Assembly: GCA_902461085.1 (NCBI GenBank)
Contig: CABPWH010000001.1
Location: 1-64,000 of the forward strand
Length of the DNA stretch: 64,000 bases
DNA from: an uncultured Collinsella sp.
GTDB lineage: Bacteria > Actinomycetota > Coriobacteriia > Coriobacteriales > Coriobacteriaceae
Direction of reading: 5' to 3'
Under the pieces are notes generated by a model. That model searched no databases. It worked only from the letters and a program-made list of their open reading frames with translations, and was not told the DNA's origin. The translations under genes and the position numbers were made by a program. Below are positions 15,952 through 24,135 of this stretch, one piece after another (position 1 is the stretch's first letter; the number at the start of each line of letters is the position of its first letter).

Positions 15952-16524
15952 TTAGTTGAGCTTCAGGGCCTTCTGGATGGGCAAGTAGAGGGCGCCGACC
16001 AGAATGGCGTTAAAGACGGCGGTCATGGCGACGACGGGCAGCATGGCGGCGGCGAGCTCGCCGACCACGCCGAGCATGGCCATCTTGATGATCATGAAGA
16101 TGACGCCGGAGACAAAGGTGGTCAGGAAGGTTGCAACAATGGCGATGGCGGGCTTGACCTGACCGTTCTTGCCGGCGGCGTTGACGATGCCGGCCATGAG
16201 CATGGCGGCGATGCCCTCGGCGGCAAAATCGACGAAAGGCGAAGTGGTGGTGATCTGGATCACGGCAGCTGAGATGAGGCCAATGACGAGCGCCTGGCCG
16301 ATGTTGGGGCGAACGACCAGGATGGTGAGGCAGAAGGCCGAGATGATGAACTCGGGGCTGATCATGCCGCCCGAGATGCCCGAGATGGCCTTGCCGACGG
16401 TGAAGTTGAGGATGAAGCCGGCGGCGAGCAGGATGGCGAGCAGGACGAGAGCACGGACGTCGAGTTTGCCGCGGTCGGCGGTCTGGACGGTGCGGGGCTG
16501 GGCGGTGGTGGTGTTCTGAGACAT
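15952..16524 (-). CDS. ECF S component, probable tryptophan-specific TrpP-like subunit
   Basis: 190 residues with five to six hydrophobic helices. The order of segments (GGMISPEFIISAFCLTILVV then NIGQALVIGLISAAVIQITT) resembles TrpP-type substrate-binding subunits. ATG 16524 is preceded by GAAAGGATT. Upstream lies a leader peptide with three successive Trp codons and a terminator, which strongly points to tryptophan as substrate. The downstream ATPase and EcfT complete the transporter. The ECF S family is clear; tryptophan specificity is inferred from the leader. Confidence 0.78.
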   Translation of the reverse strand: MSQNTTTAQPRTVQTADRGKLDVRALVLLAILLAAGFILNFTVGKAISGISGGMISPEFIISAFCLTILVVRPNIGQALVIGLISAAVIQITTTSPFVDFAAEGIAAMLMAGIVNAAGKNGQVKPAIAIVATFLTTFVSGVIFMIIKMAMLGVVGELAAAMLPVVAMTAVFNAILVGALYLPIQKALKLN

Positions 16525-16569
16525 GGTGAAAATCCTTTCGGAAGGGGAGTGCAAGAGAAAAGCGGAGGC

Positions 16570-16700
16570 GCGTGATGCGAATGCGATCGGGCTCGAGATA
16601 GAAAAAAGGCCCCCGGTCGAAACCGGAGGCCTTTCAATCACCTAGAGCGCAAAAACAGGCGTGAGGGACTCACTGTCGACCGATCGTATTCGCATCACGC
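16570..16700 (-). promoter_or_regulatory. Long-range 21-bp inverted repeat flanking the attenuator terminator
   Basis: Plus-strand 16570-16590 and 16680-16700 are complementary at 20 of 21 positions; the one exception is a G-U pair in RNA. The upstream arm is the leader-peptide coding sequence immediately 3' of the Trp codons; the downstream arm lies just past the terminator. The pairing would enclose the terminator hairpin in a long stem. Confidence 0.7.
16602..16634 (-). terminator. Attenuator terminator of the trp transporter operon
   Basis: 13-bp stem (16622-16634 with 16605-16617) closed by a UUCG-type loop and followed on the minus strand by six T. Upstream CGGTCGA (16682-16676) can pair with TCGACCG (16620-16614) in the loop and 3' arm, an alternative antiterminator hairpin. 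In the usual model, ribosome stalling at the Trp codons favours that form. Confidence 0.88.
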
Positions 16701-16738
16701 CACCACCAGTTGTTGAGAGAGTTCATCGTGTTCTTCAT
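16670..16738 (-). CDS. Tryptophan leader peptide (22 residues, three Trp codons in a row)
   Basis: A tiny ORF with a strong RBS (AAAGGAG, 8 nt before ATG 16738). The product starts MKNTMNSLNN, then WWW (codons at 16708-16700), then RDANTIGRQ and TGA. Three consecutive Trp codons in a 22-residue peptide upstream of a terminator and of a membrane transporter gene are the hallmark of ribosome-mediated tryptophan attenuation. When charged tRNA-Trp is scarce the ribosome stalls and the downstream genes are expressed. Confidence 0.88.
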   Translation of the reverse strand: MKNTMNSLNNWWWRDANTIGRQ

Positions 16739-16828
16739 GTTGGTGGCTCCTTTCGTGATGCCGCGGCGCGGTCGCACCTAGTTGCTGTTGCGCTGCACTA
16801 TAGCACAGCGAAGTGTGTGCGGGGAAAT

Positions 16829-16917
16829 CTTTTTTGAAAAGATTTCAGGCGGGTTTCCCGCCGGTCAAAAGAGCGGGCTGAGCGGGCGTGGTGACTCATG
16901 TGCCCCGCCCGCTCAGC
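16829..16917 (-). terminator. Terminator and hairpins downstream of the C69 dipeptidase gene
   Basis: GCTGAGCGGGC / GCCCGCTCAGC (16877-16887 and 16907-16917), followed on the minus strand by CTCTTTTG, fits a rho-independent terminator. Two more hairpins follow: GGCGGG-TTT-CCCGCC and GAAATCTTTT / AAAAGATTTC (from about 16825). Confidence 0.7.
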
Positions 16918-16924
16918 TAAGACG

Positions 16925-18874
16925 TTACTCCTTATTGCGACGGTAGAGGAAGTAACCGCCCGCGGAGATGACGGCAACGCCAGCGATGGCGAATGCGGCC
17001 ACCATGCGGCCATCAAAACGATCGCCAGTGGTGGGCAGGCCGCCCTTGGTGTTCGTCTTGTTGGTGGTTACCGTGGTCGTGGTGTCCGACTTGCCAGGCT
17101 TCTCGGGCTTGGTGGTGGGCTGCTCGGGCTTAGCGGGCTGCTCGGGGGTACCGGGCTGCTCAGGAGTACCAGGCTGCTCGGGAGTGCCAGGCTGATCCGG
17201 GGTTACCGGGTCGGTGGCAAGAGCGTCCTTGGCGTAGGTGATGGACACCTTGAGGCCGTTGGTCTCGGTGTTCAGATCGCTCGGAGTGAAGGGCTGGTCG
17301 AAGTTTTCGGCCTTCTGATAGGCGCGCATCTCCTGGAGCAGCGCCTTGCACTTCTTGTAGGTGTTCTCGGTAGCAGCCTTGCCGGCCTTGTTGGCCAGGG
17401 CAGTGCGGCCCTCGGTGGTCGTCTCGGCCAGCATGGCGGCGTCAACTTCCTTGTTCTGCTCGATAAGCTCGTTCTGGAGCGCATCGAGGTAGGCACGGAC
17501 GCTGACACCAAGGGTGTCAGGGTTCTCGAAGCAGAGCGAGCTGATGTCCATGAGGACGTAGTTGATTGAGTTCTCGGGTTCCTCGTTGTACACGACGTCA
17601 GTCTGGTTGCAGTGATCGAAGGAGACGGTCTGATCGCTGAAGTACGGGCTGACCTCAGTTATCAGAGCGGAGTACAACGGGATGGCGACGGAGTACGCGG
17701 CGCGGGAGAGCATTTCCCACTGGATGGTAGCGACTTCGGGGTCATACCCGCGACGAATCTGGAAGAGGTTGATCTCGGTGTTGCGCTCGCTGCCGATGCA
17801 ATAAACACCATCAGTGTTCGCGTTGAGGCCAGGGACGTTCTCGCCGCGGTTGCCAAAGGCACGAATCAGCTCAAAGGTGCTCCAGCCAGACTTGCCAGGC
17901 CTGAAGAACAGGGGCTGGATTTCGCTGACCATGGCTCCCTTTTGGTCAGGTTTTCCATCCTTCTTTACTGTGATAATGTCGTAATCTGTGCCTTCGGTCA
18001 GCTGACTACCAAAATAATCGCGGCCTTGCACATAGCGGGACCACTGGTTTACGCCGGAATCGGCGAGGCTTTCGCCATACGTTTGGGCGACATCGAATTT
18101 GCCGTCAGCGGAGTATTTGGCGAAGCCCTTCTCCACGGGCATGGACTCGATGCCCTCGGAGTGTAGGCAGTTCTCGGGGTCATCAAGGTCGACATCGTAG
18201 TTGAGGCTCCCGATATTAGGGTTGAGCGACGCGACGTCGTCAGCGAGCTTCATGGCGATCCACTGATGGGCGGAAAGTGTGGCGAACAGCCAGGTCTCGT
18301 TGTTGTCGGCGATGATGATCTGGTCGTTGGTGCAGACGCCTTGATCATCGATCAGTCTGCCGAGAAGCTCGACGCCCTCGCGGGCCGTGGCGCTCTCGCC
18401 CAGGATGATGCTGCCGTAACTGTACTCGCCCAGACCCACTTTCTCATCGATGTGGTCTGCTGCATCGGCCTCCTCGTTGTAGGAAGTGCTTAGCGTGGCA
18501 GAGCAGGAGACGCCCTTCTCGTTGATTCCGGCCTCGGAATAGGCGTCGGCGCGACCCATCCAGTTGGAGGGGTGGTCGCGTACATAGCTGTAACGATAGG
18601 TAGGCTTGTTCGAAGTGTATTCAAAAGCAGATTCAATCGAGCTGTACTTAAAGCCAGGTTCGTGGGCAGGTTCGATGCCGTAGTGCTTAAGATAGCGCTT
18701 GCCAAAGTCCTCGGCGCGGCCGTAGTACGTATTGCCGTCGGCCGTATAGTTTTTGCCCATGTACATCTGCGTGCAGGCGAGCGCAGATGTCGGCATGGAC
18801 ATGATGGTTGCAGCTCCAAAGGCGAGGCCTATGCCTAGCTTCTTGAGCGCGTTGACGGGGTGAGTTTTCCTCAT
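16925..18874 (-). CDS. Secreted, sortase-anchored C69-family dipeptidase
   Basis: 649 residues. The signal peptide (1-33) ends in ALA just before Cys34 (ACTQMYMGKNYTADG), so cleavage would expose Cys34 as the N-terminal nucleophile used by C69/U34 Ntn-hydrolases. The catalytic body (about 34-540) contains YYGRAEDFGKRY and GCSATLS-like segments. A (PEQPGT)n repeat follows, then the LPTTG sortase motif (613-617), a hydrophobic helix and RRNKE. The protein is thus covalently fixed to the wall and probably trims dipeptides at the surface. The RBS GGGAGGG precedes ATG 18874, and a hairpin lies just upstream in the 5' UTR. Confidence 0.88.
   Translation of the reverse strand: MRKTHPVNALKKLGIGLAFGAATIMSMPTSALACTQMYMGKNYTADGNTYYGRAEDFGKRYLKHYGIEPAHEPGFKYSSIESAFEYTSNKPTYRYSYVRDHPSNWMGRADAYSEAGINEKGVSCSATLSTSYNEEADAADHIDEKVGLGEYSYGSIILGESATAREGVELLGRLIDDQGVCTNDQIIIADNNETWLFATLSAHQWIAMKLADDVASLNPNIGSLNYDVDLDDPENCLHSEGIESMPVEKGFAKYSADGKFDVAQTYGESLADSGVNQWSRYVQGRDYFGSQLTEGTDYDIITVKKDGKPDQKGAMVSEIQPLFFRPGKSGWSTFELIRAFGNRGENVPGLNANTDGVYCIGSERNTEINLFQIRRGYDPEVATIQWEMLSRAAYSVAIPLYSALITEVSPYFSDQTVSFDHCNQTDVVYNEEPENSINYVLMDISSLCFENPDTLGVSVRAYLDALQNELIEQNKEVDAAMLAETTTEGRTALANKAGKAATENTYKKCKALLQEMRAYQKAENFDQPFTPSDLNTETNGLKVSITYAKDALATDPVTPDQPGTPEQPGTPEQPGTPEQPAKPEQPTTKPEKPGKSDTTTTVTTNKTNTKGGLPTTGDRFDGRMVAAFAIAGVAVISAGGYFLYRRNKE
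17118..17208. repeat. 18-bp tandem repeat coding for PEQPGT units
   Basis: Four to five imperfect 18-bp units within the C69 gene encode PEQPGT or PEQPAK, a proline-rich wall-spanning stalk ahead of the LPTTG anchor. Copy number may vary between strains. Confidence 0.7.
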
Positions 18875-18893
18875 TTTCCCTCCCAGCGTGCGA

Positions 18894-18917
18894 AAGCCCT
18901 CTGTCGCCAGAGGGCTT
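18894..18917 (-). promoter_or_regulatory. Hairpin in the 5' UTR of the C69 dipeptidase gene
   Basis: AAGCCCTCTG / CAGAGGGCTT with a 4-nt loop, ending about 20 nt before the start codon. On the minus strand it ends GGGCTTTC, which is too short a T-run for a firm terminator. The rest of 18918-19100 is AT-rich and holds no gene I can support. Confidence 0.5.
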
Positions 18918-19104
18918 CAGCCAATAAAGACACCCCATTAGCGTAACGAACTGGAAACAATATTCATCTATGAAAGACACTTACTCGATAAGCGTGATGA
19001 AATATGCGACGAGCGGTTAATTGTACTCAGTTTGTAGCTTTACTTTAATAAAGACGCCCTGTAATTACTGTAGCCGAATAAAGTAGCTGGGAATGCCTGA
19101 AATG

Positions 19105-19144
19105 AAAATCCCCTGCTGTTTGGCAAATGCATAAACAGCAGGGG
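19105..19144 (-). terminator. Terminator of the lipid kinase operon
   Basis: 12-bp perfect stem (19110-19121 and 19133-19144), CCCCTGCTGTTT with its complement, followed on the minus strand by GATTTTC. It lies 36 nt downstream of the small membrane protein stop. Confidence 0.8.
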
Positions 19145-19180
19145 AGACGATAATTGGATGAATATCATACCAATGTGGAA

Positions 19181-19273
19181 TTACTTCTTCCGGCGGTGAA
19201 TCACGTTGATCGCATAGCCGACGAGCATGGCCAAAACGATGATGATAAAGCCGAGCAGGGGATTGTCGTTCAT
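19181..19273 (-). CDS. 30-residue single-pass membrane protein
   Basis: Small ORF starting at ATG 19273, with GGAGG directly before it overlapping the stop of the upstream kinase gene. The product begins MNDNPLLG, has one hydrophobic helix (FIIIVLAMLVGYAI) and ends NVIHRRKK, a typical positive-inside tail. The 9-nt gap to the kinase stop and the shared SD imply translational coupling. A terminator follows. No family was recognised; it could be an accessory subunit of the lipid kinase. Confidence 0.75.
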   Translation of the reverse strand: MNDNPLLGFIIIVLAMLVGYAINVIHRRKK

Positions 19274-19282
19274 AGGGTCCTC

Positions 19283-20200
19283 CTATTTTCCGAGCGGGGA
19301 GAATTCGTCGACGATGAGGTCGAGGCATTGTGGAAGCGCGCGGGCTCCAAAGACGCCCGAATTGCTGGAGATAATCTCGCCATCGAACTGCATGCCCAGC
19401 GACGGGGTGCAGGTGATCTTGGCTTCCTTGGTCTGGATGATCTTGAACTGCGGGCGGCCGAGTACCTTGCCGGCGGGGTCGAGTGCGGCGGTGATCACAG
19501 TCGGTAGAAGCTGCACAGTTTTTACGGGTTCGATGACCGCAATGTCGACCATGCCATCGTTCATACGGCAGTCGGGGAACAGGTTGATGTCGTTTTGGAT
19601 GACCGAGGTGTTGCCGGCCATGCAGCAGATGCCGTCGAGCTCCTCGACAATGCCGTCATGCTCAATCGTAAAGTGCGCCACCGTGGGATTGGGCGTGGCG
19701 AGCGCGGAGAGGAAGTAAGCGATCTCGCCGATGTCGTTTTTGGTGGGGGCGGCCTTCATCATGATCTCGGCGTCGAAGCCCGAGCCGGCGATGATGATAA
19801 AGCCGTGGCGCTTCTCGTTGCCGTTCTCGTCGAGCCAAAAGAGCTCACCCATGTCGACTTTGACCGTGCGACCGGCACGGCAGGCCTTGGCGAGCGCCGC
19901 TGCCTCGGGGGCATTACCGATGTTGTTAAAGAATAGACAGGCTGTGCCGGAGGGGAAGACGAGCGTGGGGACACCGCACCCGCGCATCTGGTCGAGCACG
20001 TTGGAGACGGTGCCGTCGCCGCCCGAAACGACCACGCGATCAAACTCGCGCACGTCTGCCACGGCATCCTCGGGCTCCATGCCATCGCCGATAAAACGCA
20101 TCACGACCTCGTCGCCGCCCTGCGCGAGGGCGTGCGTGAATGCGTAGATTTCATCTGAGCTGGGGCCCGATGCCGGGTTGTGGATGATAAGGCAGCGCAT
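19283..20200 (-). CDS. Diacylglycerol kinase family lipid kinase (DagK/YegS type)
   Basis: 305 residues. The catalytic-domain motif VVSGGDGTVSNVL is near 57-70, and GTACLFFNNIG follows. The C-terminal beta-sandwich contains GFIIIAGSGFDAEIMM and LGMQFDGEII. These soluble kinases phosphorylate lipids such as diacylglycerol at the membrane. Length and motifs match the family. It is co-transcribed with a 30-residue membrane peptide. Confidence 0.87.
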   Translation of the reverse strand: MRCLIIHNPASGPSSDEIYAFTHALAQGGDEVVMRFIGDGMEPEDAVADVREFDRVVVSGGDGTVSNVLDQMRGCGVPTLVFPSGTACLFFNNIGNAPEAAALAKACRAGRTVKVDMGELFWLDENGNEKRHGFIIIAGSGFDAEIMMKAAPTKNDIGEIAYFLSALATPNPTVAHFTIEHDGIVEELDGICCMAGNTSVIQNDINLFPDCRMNDGMVDIAVIEPVKTVQLLPTVITAALDPAGKVLGRPQFKIIQTKEAKITCTPSLGMQFDGEIISSNSGVFGARALPQCLDLIVDEFSPLGK

Positions 20201-20298
20201 ACTTACGTTCCCGTTCTGTGACTAACCGAGTATAGTTGTAAGGCAATGCCGATATCCTACCCGTGTTTTTCGGGCCTAACCTTATTCGATGGGTTGAT

Positions 20299-21432
20299 AT
20301 GTACATTTCCACACATCAGGCTCTACTCGCCTTTTGCCAGCGCGCCCGTGAGTTCGACGCGATTGCCGTCGATACCGAGTTTTTGCGCGAGCGCACATTC
20401 CACCCGCGTCTGTGTTTGGTTCAGATTGCCACCCCTGCCGAGAGCGTCGCGGTCGATCCCCTGGTAATCGACGACCTATTGCCGCTGGCCGAGCTTATGG
20501 CCGACGAGAGCGTGACCAAGGTCTTCCATGCGTGCTCGCAGGATATGGAGGTCATGCTCCATACCGTGGGCGTGCTGCCACGACCGATTTTCGATACGCA
20601 GGTCGCCGTCGCCTTTTTGGGCGAGCGCCAGCAGATTTCGTATGGCGCGCTTGTTCAGACGTTCTGCGGCGTATCGCTGCCCAAGACCGAGTCGCTGACC
20701 GACTGGTCGCGCCGCCCGCTGACCGATAAGCAGATTGAGTATGCGATCGATGACGTCAAGTACCTGATCGTCGCCTATACCGAGATGATGAGCCGCCTGC
20801 GCGAGCTGGGCCGTGTGGACTGGGTGCTCGACGAGCTGCGCCCGCTGGCTGACGAGTCGCACTATCGCGCCGATCGCCACGAGGCGTTCCGCAAGGTCAA
20901 ACGCATCAATTCGTGCAGCCGTCACCAGTTGGGCATCGCGCGCGAGCTCGCCGCCTGGCGCGAGGACCGCGCCGAGCGCCGTAACATCCCGCGCAAGTGG
21001 GTCATGTCCGACGACACGCTACTTGCGCTCGTTAAGCGCAATCCCGTGCGCGTTGAGGAGTTCCGTAGCATTCGCGGTACCGATCAGTTGGGGGAGCGCG
21101 ACGTGGACGGTGCGCTCATGGCCATCAAGCGCGGCGCGAGCTGCCCGCACGATCGCCTGCCGCTCATGGTGCGCGGGCACCGTCAGATTTCGCCGGAGTT
21201 GGAGAGCGTGACGGACCTGATGTATGCGCTCATTCGCCTAGTTGCCGAGCGCTCGGGCGTGGCGACCTCGGTCATTGCCTCGCGCGATGACCTGGCCGAC
21301 TATATTGAGCACCCCGAGCAGAGCCCCCTGCGCGAAGGCTGGCGTTTTGAGCTTGTGGGCTCGCGTCTGGACGATCTGCTCTCGGGCAATATGGGGTTGA
21401 CGGTGAAGGACGGAAAAATCGAATTGCTGTAA
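20299..21432 (+). CDS. rnd: Ribonuclease D
   Basis: 377 residues from ATG 20299. The DEDD exonuclease domain has DTEFLRERTFHPRLCLVQIAT, HACSQDMEVM, FDTQVAVAFLG and YAIDDVKYL. An HRDC domain follows (about 205-290: SRHQLGIARELAAWRE, NPVRVEEFRSIRG). RNase D trims 3' ends of tRNA and other RNAs. The RBS at the chosen start is weak, but the alternative GTG at 20263 has none. Confidence 0.9.
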   Translation: MYISTHQALLAFCQRAREFDAIAVDTEFLRERTFHPRLCLVQIATPAESVAVDPLVIDDLLPLAELMADESVTKVFHACSQDMEVMLHTVGVLPRPIFDTQVAVAFLGERQQISYGALVQTFCGVSLPKTESLTDWSRRPLTDKQIEYAIDDVKYLIVAYTEMMSRLRELGRVDWVLDELRPLADESHYRADRHEAFRKVKRINSCSRHQLGIARELAAWREDRAERRNIPRKWVMSDDTLLALVKRNPVRVEEFRSIRGTDQLGERDVDGALMAIKRGASCPHDRLPLMVRGHRQISPELESVTDLMYALIRLVAERSGVATSVIASRDDLADYIEHPEQSPLREGWRFELVGSRLDDLLSGNMGLTVKDGKIELL

Positions 21433-21496
21433 GGAAGCCTAGCCGTTTGAGTGGGTAAAATGCCTCCAACGTGTAACTCGATTCGGAGGAATTCGC

Positions 21497-22201
21497 ATGC
21501 CCTATTACTATGGTTACGGCTTTGGTATCGACCCGCTGTACCTGCTGGTTGTTCTTGTTTGTACAGTGCTTGGCCTTGCTGCGCAGAGCTATATCAATTC
21601 GACGTACAAGACCTGGTCCAAGGTTCGTTCGGACGGCGATACGGGTGCCACGGTCGCGCGCCGCATGCTCGATGCCAACGGTTGTAGCGCCGTGGGTATC
21701 AAGGGTGTCGCTGGCGAGCTCACCGACCATTACAACCCGCAGGACAACAACCTGTATCTGTCGGATGCCAACCGTTCGGGCGGTTCGGTCGCAAGCGTTG
21801 CCGTCGCCTGCCACGAGGCGGGCCATGCCGCCCAGCGTCAAAGCGGCTATGCCATGATGAAAGTGCGTACCGCCCTGGTTCCGGTTGTCAACTTTACCCA
21901 GAACACCTGGACCATCGTGTTGCTCTTGGGCCTGTTTATGAACATTGCCGGGCTCACATCCCTCGCGCTGATTTTCTTCTCGTTTAGCGTGCTGTTCCAG
22001 CTCGTTACGCTGCCGGTCGAGATTGACGCCAGCCGCCGCGCCGTGGCATATATTGAGCAGTCGGGTATGAGTTCCAAGCAGGTCAACGGTGCCAAGAAGG
22101 TCCTGACGGCAGCCGCGCTTACCTATGTGGCCGCAGCGCTCACTTCGATTATTCAGCTGCTCTACCTTATGGCTCGCTACAACAGAAACTCCAACCGATA
22201 A
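21497..22201 (+). CDS. YugP-type membrane zinc metallopeptidase
   Basis: 234 residues. A Tyr/Gly-rich start, one N-terminal helix (about 16-33), then CHEAGHAAQ with the HExxH-type zinc site near 105, two central helices, and LPVEIDASRRA providing the third ligand, typical of the zinc_peptidase_2/YugP family. There is a C-terminal helix at about 208-226. The RBS is GGAGGAATTCGC before ATG. The physiological substrate is unknown. Confidence 0.88.
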   Translation: MPYYYGYGFGIDPLYLLVVLVCTVLGLAAQSYINSTYKTWSKVRSDGDTGATVARRMLDANGCSAVGIKGVAGELTDHYNPQDNNLYLSDANRSGGSVASVAVACHEAGHAAQRQSGYAMMKVRTALVPVVNFTQNTWTIVLLLGLFMNIAGLTSLALIFFSFSVLFQLVTLPVEIDASRRAVAYIEQSGMSSKQVNGAKKVLTAAALTYVAAALTSIIQLLYLMARYNRNSNR

Positions 22202-22217
22202 CAAATTGGGTCACTGG

Positions 22218-22247
22218 GCGCCGCGGGGATTCGTGTCCCCGCGGCGC
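22218..22247 (+). terminator. GC-rich hairpin after the metallopeptidase gene
   Basis: 12-bp perfect stem GCGCCGCGGGGA / TCCCCGCGGCGC with a 6-nt loop. There is no T-run, so termination would be weak or factor-assisted. Confidence 0.55.
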
Positions 22248-22316
22248 TGTACTATGTGTTGGACTTGAATTTGCGCAGGGCCGAAGCCCTTGTGCACGAT
22301 GACGAAAGGAGGCTGC

Positions 22317-23777
22317 GTGGCAGGCTGGAATCTAACCGGCAATGCCGTTTCCGCCGAATTTGACGGCTCGGACGATCAGGAGCGCAAGGAGCTCAGCGTG
22401 AGCCAGGCGGTGGAGATCGCCGCTGGTGCGCTCGATGCCATTCCGCAGCTGAGTGTCCTGGGCGAGGTCACGGGTTTCCGTGGTCCCAACGCCCGAAGCG
22501 GCCACTGCTACTTCCAGATTAAAGACGACTCGGCCGCCGTCGACTGCATCATCTGGAAGGGCGCCTATCTCAAGCGTACCTTCGATCTGCGTGACGGCAT
22601 GCAGGTGAGCTTTAAGGGCAGCTTCAACCTCTATAAGCCCACGGGTCGTATGAGCTTTGTCGCTCGCTCGTTTTCGCTGGCGGGGGAGGGTCTGCTGCGT
22701 CAACAAGTGGCGCAACTGGCCGAAAAGCTACGCCGCGAGGGCCTGATGGACGAAGCGCGCAAACGCCGCATCCCGGTGTTCTGCTCACGCGTGGCGGTTG
22801 TCACCTCGCTTTCCGGTGCGGTAATCGACGACGTCAAGCGTACGCTGCGCCGACGCAACCCGCTCGTCGAGCTCGTCTGCGTGGGCGCAAAGGTCCAGGG
22901 CGAGGGTGCGCCGGCAGAGCTTATTGAAGGCTTGCGCCGCGCCGCTGCCATTACGCCGGCGCCCGACTGTATTTTGCTCGTGCGTGGTGGCGGTTCCTTC
23001 GAGGACCTCATGACCTTTAACGACGAGGAGCTTGCCCGCGCGGTGGCGGCTTGCCCTGTGCCCGTGGTGACCGGCATTGGCCATGAGCCCGATACCTCGA
23101 TTTGCGACATGGTGAGCGACCGCCGCGCCTCCACGCCCACGGCGGCGGCCGAATCGGTGGCGCCGGCCATGACGGAGTTGGCCGATGTGCTCGAGGCGCG
23201 CCATCAGCGTCTGGGTGCCGCGATGGCATCGATGATTGGGTCGGCCCAGGTCGACCTGGAGATGCTCGATCAGCGTGGCCGTCGTTCCTGGGATACCTAT
23301 ACGGCTCGCTTGGGCGACGCGCTCGATGCGGCCGCATGCCGCCCGTGTCTCAACGATCCGACGTTTATGGTCGAGCGTCGTGAGTCAGAGCTTGCCTTGA
23401 CGGCCGATCGTTTGTCCGGTGCCATAACGCGTTCGGTTGGGGCCTTCCGCTCCAACTTCGAGCGTCTGCCCGAGCGCTTGATCGCAAGCACCTCGGGGCT
23501 CGATGGCAAGCGCCATGCGCTCACGCTTGCGAGTTCCCGCCTGGAGCATCAGGGGCGCACGATGCTCAACAAACCTGCGTCCGATTTGGGCCGTGCGGCA
23601 GCCTCGCTCGATGCCCTGTCGCCGCTCAAGGTGCTTGCCCGCGGTTACTCCATCGCGTACAGCGATGACGGTGTGGCTACGAGCGCCAAGACCTTTAAGC
23701 CCGGCGACGCCATCCGCGTGCGCATGGCGGACGGCAACGTGGCGGCAACGGTCGATACGGTCGATACGGTCGAGTAG
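22317..23777 (+). CDS. xseA: Exodeoxyribonuclease VII large subunit
   Basis: 486 residues from GTG 22317, which has AAAGGAGG just upstream. An N-terminal OB-fold (about 25-120; LGEVTGFRGPNARSGHCYFQIKD) is followed by the catalytic domain with VRGGGSFEDLMTFNDEELARA and TGIGHEPDTSICDMVSDRRASTPTAAAE, a hallmark of XseA, then a long helical C-terminal part. With XseB it forms the single-strand DNA exonuclease. The gene is followed 42 nt later by xseB. Confidence 0.95.
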   Translation: MAGWNLTGNAVSAEFDGSDDQERKELSVSQAVEIAAGALDAIPQLSVLGEVTGFRGPNARSGHCYFQIKDDSAAVDCIIWKGAYLKRTFDLRDGMQVSFKGSFNLYKPTGRMSFVARSFSLAGEGLLRQQVAQLAEKLRREGLMDEARKRRIPVFCSRVAVVTSLSGAVIDDVKRTLRRRNPLVELVCVGAKVQGEGAPAELIEGLRRAAAITPAPDCILLVRGGGSFEDLMTFNDEELARAVAACPVPVVTGIGHEPDTSICDMVSDRRASTPTAAAESVAPAMTELADVLEARHQRLGAAMASMIGSAQVDLEMLDQRGRRSWDTYTARLGDALDAAACRPCLNDPTFMVERRESELALTADRLSGAITRSVGAFRSNFERLPERLIASTSGLDGKRHALTLASSRLEHQGRTMLNKPASDLGRAAASLDALSPLKVLARGYSIAYSDDGVATSAKTFKPGDAIRVRMADGNVAATVDTVDTVE

Positions 23778-23819
23778 ACCGCGTTTCATAGCGATAAACC
23801 TTTAGGAAAGGAAACAGAT

Positions 23820-24086
23820 ATGGCAGAGAAGACCCCGGTCGAGCAGCTTACGTACAAGCAGGCCTCGCAGGAGCTGGAGCTCATCATCCGCAGCTTGGAG
23901 TCGGGTGATATGGAGCTCGAGGAGTCGCTCGAGAGCTATACCCGCGGCGTCGAGCTCCTCAAGAGCCTGCGCACCCGTCTCTCCGATGCCGAGCAGAAGG
24001 TCTCGGTACTCCTTAAGGACGTCGACGGCAACGACGTGCTCGCCGACGGCGAAGCCGCCAACACGGACGACAACCTTTCGTTCTAA
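23820..24086 (+). CDS. xseB: Exodeoxyribonuclease VII small subunit
   Basis: 88 residues with the family core YKQASQELELIIRSLESGDMELEESLESYTRGVELLKSLR folded as a helical hairpin (stated here in outline; positions 12-51). It assembles in several copies on XseA. AGGAAAGGAAAC lies before ATG 23820. Confidence 0.93.
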   Translation: MAEKTPVEQLTYKQASQELELIIRSLESGDMELEESLESYTRGVELLKSLRTRLSDAEQKVSVLLKDVDGNDVLADGEAANTDDNLSF

Positions 24087-24135
24087 CCACCCCGACCAAA
24101 TATAATTACCTTGGTCTGCGAGAAAGGAACCAACC

